DNA of 8,200 bases from Niastella sp. Lineage in GTDB: Bacteria > Bacteroidota > Bacteroidia > Chitinophagales > Chitinophagaceae. The notes beneath the pieces are model-generated. The model was not told where the DNA came from. It made no database searches and saw only the letters and a program-made list of their open reading frames with translations. Shown piece after piece: positions 6,426-8,200 of the stretch. The stretch spans positions 1 through 8,200 of the forward strand of contig JAJKIL010000006.1 in assembly GCA_021154515.1 (NCBI GenBank), in the 5' to 3' direction. Numbering within the stretch: position 1 is the stretch's first letter; every line of letters begins with the position of its first letter. The position numbers and the translations under genes were made by a program.

Positions 6426-7633
6426 GCGCTTTCTTTTTTCAGTTTCAGATCAATACCCAGCATCAGGGCCGTTTCTTTCATTTTCTCTACCGCTTCTTCG
6501 ATCTGGCTGAAAGAATGCGTGGCCATGAGCGACAATCTTATTAAAGATGATTCGGAGGGAACGGCGGGCGATACCACAGGGTTTACAAAAACGCCTTTGT
6601 CCTGCAGGGCTTTGGTAAACAAAAAGGTTTTGTGGTTGTCACCAATGCGTACCGGGATGATGGGACTTTGTGTGTAGCCGGTATCGAAACCCTGCTCCTG
6701 TAGCAACAGCAGCATATGATTGGTATTTTCCCACAATTTGTTTATGCGTTGCGGTTCCTCTTCAATGATATCCAGCGCTGCTATTACACTGGCGGTAGAA
6801 GCGGGCGTCATGCTGGCGCTGAAGATAAGCGCCCTGGCTTTGTGTTTCAGGTAATCGATCACTTCTCTGTCGCCGGCCACAAAGCCGCCCAGTGAAGCCA
6901 GTGATTTGCTGAATGTGCCCATAATCAGGTCGGTTTCATTGGTAAGATTGAAATGTGAAGCCGTACCAGCTCCATTTTCACCAATGACGCCTAACGCATG
7001 CGCATCGTCTACCATTACGGCGGCGCCATATTTTTCTGCCAGGGCGGTAATAGCCGGCAGGTTGGCGATATCACCTTCCATACTGAAAATGCCGTCAGTA
7101 ACGATCAGCTTAAAGGCATTGGGAGGAAGCAGCTGCAACCGGTGTTCAAGATCATGCATATTGTTATGCCGGTACTTGATCACCCGGGAGAACGAAAGCC
7201 TGCTGCCATCGATAATAGACGCATGATCGTACTCATCCAGTAACAGCACATCTGCACGGTCTGCCAGTGCAGAAAGTACGCCCAGGTTGGCCTGGAAACC
7301 CGTACTGAAAAGGATCGCATCTTCCTTGCCGGTGTATGCGGCCAGTCTGCTTTCCAGTTCCACATGTAAGTCAAGGGTGCCATTTAAGAACCGGGAGCCT
7401 GCACAACCGCTGCCATACTTTTCAATGGCCTTGCCGGCTGCTTCGGCTATCCTTGGATGATTGGTGAGGCCAAGATATGAGTTGGAGCCAAACATCAACA
7501 CCCGTTTCCCATTGAGCGTTACTTCCGTTTCCTGTCCTGATTCAATTACGCGGAAATAAGGATATAGATCTTGCGCTCTAATCAGGTCCGCGTCTTTAAA
7601 CAGTGAAATTTTTTGCTTTAGTATATTTCGCAT
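6422..7633 (-). CDS. spt: Serine palmitoyltransferase (alpha-oxoamine synthase, PLP-dependent)
   Basis: This enzyme condenses L-serine with a long-chain acyl thioester to give 3-ketosphinganine, the first step of sphingolipid synthesis, in the cytoplasm. The 403-residue protein has fold-type I PLP features: GSNSYLGLTNHP (49-60), GSGCAGSRFLNG (74-85), the ring-stacking His137 (YDHAS), TDGIFSMEGD (179-188), Asp209 and His212 (VDDAH) for the pyridine nitrogen and cofactor, and the Schiff-base Lys243 in TFSKSLASLGG. The N-terminal YPYFRVIES (24-32) and the PVVSPAVP stretch (352-359) look like Bacteroidota serine palmitoyltransferases rather than BioF or Kbl. I chose ATG at 7633, because the TTG at 7648 sits within the purine-rich GGAAAG that would act as its ribosome site. 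Overlap with the acyltransferase and the nearby reductase support the substrate call. Glycine C-acetyltransferase is the main alternative. Confidence 0.92.
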   Translation of the reverse strand: MRNILKQKISLFKDADLIRAQDLYPYFRVIESGQETEVTLNGKRVLMFGSNSYLGLTNHPRIAEAAGKAIEKYGSGCAGSRFLNGTLDLHVELESRLAAYTGKEDAILFSTGFQANLGVLSALADRADVLLLDEYDHASIIDGSRLSFSRVIKYRHNNMHDLEHRLQLLPPNAFKLIVTDGIFSMEGDIANLPAITALAEKYGAAVMVDDAHALGVIGENGAGTASHFNLTNETDLIMGTFSKSLASLGGFVAGDREVIDYLKHKARALIFSASMTPASTASVIAALDIIEEEPQRINKLWENTNHMLLLLQEQGFDTGYTQSPIIPVRIGDNHKTFLFTKALQDKGVFVNPVVSPAVPSESSLIRLSLMATHSFSQIEEAVEKMKETALMLGIDLKLKKESA

Positions 7634-7635
7634 TA

Positions 7636-7650
7636 ATAAACTTTCCAATC
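7636..7650 (-). promoter_or_regulatory. Ribosome-site-like GGAAAG that decides the spt start
   Basis: On the minus strand the sequence reads TTGGAAAGTTTATTAATG. GGAAAG lies seven bases before the ATG at 7633 and overlaps the alternative TTG at 7648. This favours the ATG as the true start. Confidence 0.5.
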
Positions 7651-7674
7651 TTTATATAATCCGATCTTCAGATG

Positions 7675-7705
7675 CAAAGGTGGAAAGAGCGCTACATAAC
7701 TACAA
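7675..7705 (-). promoter_or_regulatory. Candidate Bacteroidota promoter for spt (proximal)
   Basis: On the minus strand a TTG (7705-7703) is followed by 20 bases and then CACCTTTG (7682-7675). This matches the TTG-N17-23-TAnnTTTG pattern except at the first base of the -7 box. Transcription would begin near 7667, leaving a leader of about 35 bases before the ATG. It was found by eye and such matches arise by chance. Confidence 0.35.
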
Positions 7706-7765
7706 TGTCAGAAAGTCCCCGGAATATGTCTAAAATTCCTCTACCTGTATTATCATGTCCTGAAA

Positions 7766-7794
7766 TAAAAATAAAGTATTCTTTAATGAACAAA
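7766..7794 (-). promoter_or_regulatory. Candidate Bacteroidota promoter for spt (distal)
   Basis: On the minus strand TTTG (7794-7791) is followed by 17 bases and then TATTTTTA (7773-7766), one base from TAnnTTTG. Transcription would begin near 7760, about 125 bases before the start codon. An ACAGGCAT repeat arm overlaps the -33 box by one base, which would suit an operator. The surrounding AT-richness makes a chance match likely. Confidence 0.3.
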
Positions 7795-7847
7795 TGCCTG
7801 TTCACGCTTGTATTGCGCCACTATAATGAATGATAGTATACAGGCAT
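7794..7847. repeat. Inverted repeat ATGCCTGT...ACAGGCAT upstream of spt
   Basis: Eight-base arms lie at 7794-7801 and 7840-7847, 46 bases apart centre to centre. A smaller inverted pair, ACTAT...ATAGT (7820-7837), lies inside. The low-coordinate arm adjoins the distal -33 candidate. It could be a pair of regulator half-sites or a weak stem in RNA. There is no following T run on the minus strand, so it does not look like an intrinsic terminator. Confidence 0.4.
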
Positions 7848-7945
7848 AGCTTCTCGCATAAGCCTGCATGGCATATGTCAAAAAGGGATGTTCAAAAATC
7901 TATCTAAACGCTTTTTCTATAGTCAGAAGGGGTGATGCCTGTATA
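7837..7945. repeat. 11-base inverted repeat linking the spacer to the 3' end of the AraC gene
   Basis: TATACAGGCAT at 7837-7847 is matched exactly by ATGCCTGTATA at 7935-7945. The second arm lies in the AraC-family gene, where it encodes the conserved Tyr-Thr-Gly-Ile. The arms are separated by 87 bases. This makes three copies of the ATGCCTGT core within about 150 bases (7794, 7840 and 7935). Confidence 0.45.
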
Positions 7946-8200
7946 ACGTTTGAAATATTTACTAAAGAAGAACTGGTCGCTGAAATAAAGCAGGTCTGCT
8001 ATTTGTGCAATGGTCAAGGAAGGATCGCGCAGTAAATTCTTGGCTTCCACGATCACCAGGTCGTCGATATACTTACCGGCTGTTTTGCCTGTGAGTTTCT
8101 TCACCATTTGCGTGAGATACTTTGGCGTTACATACAACCTGTTGGCATAAAACAGCAAACTGCGCTCTGTTTTAACATGTTTCGATAACAAAGCAAGGAA
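7904..8200 (-). CDS. AraC-family transcriptional regulator, C-terminal DNA-binding part (5' end missing)
   Basis: The frame is open to the right edge and continues as Phe-Leu-Ala ahead of a TTG at 8191, so the gene is cut by the window rather than starting there. The 98 visible residues are a full double helix-turn-helix of the AraC type. The first lies around FYANRLYVTPKYLTQMVKKL and the second around TIAQIADLLYFSDQFFFSKYFKR. The family ending YTGITPSDYR comes just before the stop TAG. The sensor domain is outside the window, so the ligand is unknown. The gene points the same way as spt and ends about 270 bases upstream of it. It may regulate the lipid operon or be an unrelated neighbour; repeat copies in the spacer and in its own 3' end make the first worth testing. 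Confidence 0.93.
   Translation of the reverse strand, partial: FLALLSKHVKTERSLLFYANRLYVTPKYLTQMVKKLTGKTAGKYIDDLVIVEAKNLLRDPSLTIAQIADLLYFSDQFFFSKYFKRYTGITPSDYRKSV

Larger units (their letters stand above)
7634..7903. other. Spacer between the AraC-family gene and spt
   Basis: This 270-base stretch holds no credible gene. It contains the two promoter candidates, the inverted repeats, and a small inverted pair GGAAT...ATTCC (7721-7739). No tRNA-like fold, riboswitch core or GC hairpin with a T tail was seen on either strand. Its length, compared with the overlaps downstream, marks it as the control region of the spt operon. Confidence 0.6.

Noticed and set aside
6422..7633. Glycine C-acetyltransferase (kbl) or 8-amino-7-oxononanoate synthase (bioF) as the product
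   Set aside because: All three share the fold and PLP residues, but no threonine dehydrogenase or biotin gene is nearby. The overlap with the ceramide-type acyltransferase and the N-terminal YPYFR-type block favour serine palmitoyltransferase.
7634..7648. TTG at 7648 as the start of spt, adding five residues
   Set aside because: The TTG overlaps the purine-rich stretch best placed to serve the ATG at 7633, and the family alignment begins after that ATG.
7837..7945. The 11-base inverted repeat as an intrinsic terminator of the AraC gene
   Set aside because: The loop would be 87 bases, one arm lies inside the coding region, and no T run follows on the minus strand.
8189..8191. TTG at 8191 as the start of a 95-residue stand-alone helix-turn-helix protein
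   Set aside because: The frame stays open to the window edge, and AraC proteins normally carry an N-terminal domain, so truncation by the window is the simpler reading.

Overview
The window suggests a Bacteroidota bacterium, probably of the Chitinophaga/Niastella type. The evidence is a DUF5686 outer-membrane protein with a carboxypeptidase-regulatory-like N-terminus, the long Bacteroidota form of inositol-3-phosphate synthase, weak or absent Shine-Dalgarno sites, and TTG/TAnnTTTG-like promoter elements. This placement rests on protein character, not on a marker gene. All eight genes I can support lie on the minus strand, so transcription runs from the high-coordinate end to the low-coordinate end.

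In transcription order, the window opens with the C-terminal half of an AraC-family regulator, cut by the right edge. A spacer of about 270 bases follows, holding two candidate promoters and an inverted-repeat set. Next come three genes joined by ATGA overlaps: serine palmitoyltransferase (spt), a GNAT-fold protein of the bacterial ceramide synthase type, and an NAD-dependent epimerase/dehydratase of the CerR type. An AT-rich gap of 114 bases separates them from a second tight block: inositol-3-phosphate synthase (ino1), a PgpA-like phosphatase (4-base overlap), a GtrA-family membrane protein (2-base gap) and a DUF5686 protein (no gap), which runs off the left edge after 682 residues.

Together the genes read as a sphingolipid and inositol-lipid locus. 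The first block should make 3-ketosphinganine, N-acylate it, and reduce the product to dihydroceramide. The second should make inositol 3-phosphate from glucose 6-phosphate and remove a phosphate from an inositol-phosphate lipid. Two small or large envelope proteins (GtrA and DUF5686) may handle membrane movement or outer-membrane placement. The predicted end product is an inositol-containing lipid, possibly inositol phosphoryl-dihydroceramide. The step that attaches inositol phosphate to lipid (a CDP-alcohol phosphotransferase) and any head-group transfer onto ceramide are not encoded here. The family assignments are strong; the combined pathway is inference from gene order. I found no RNA genes, insertion sequences, CRISPR arrays or prophage features.
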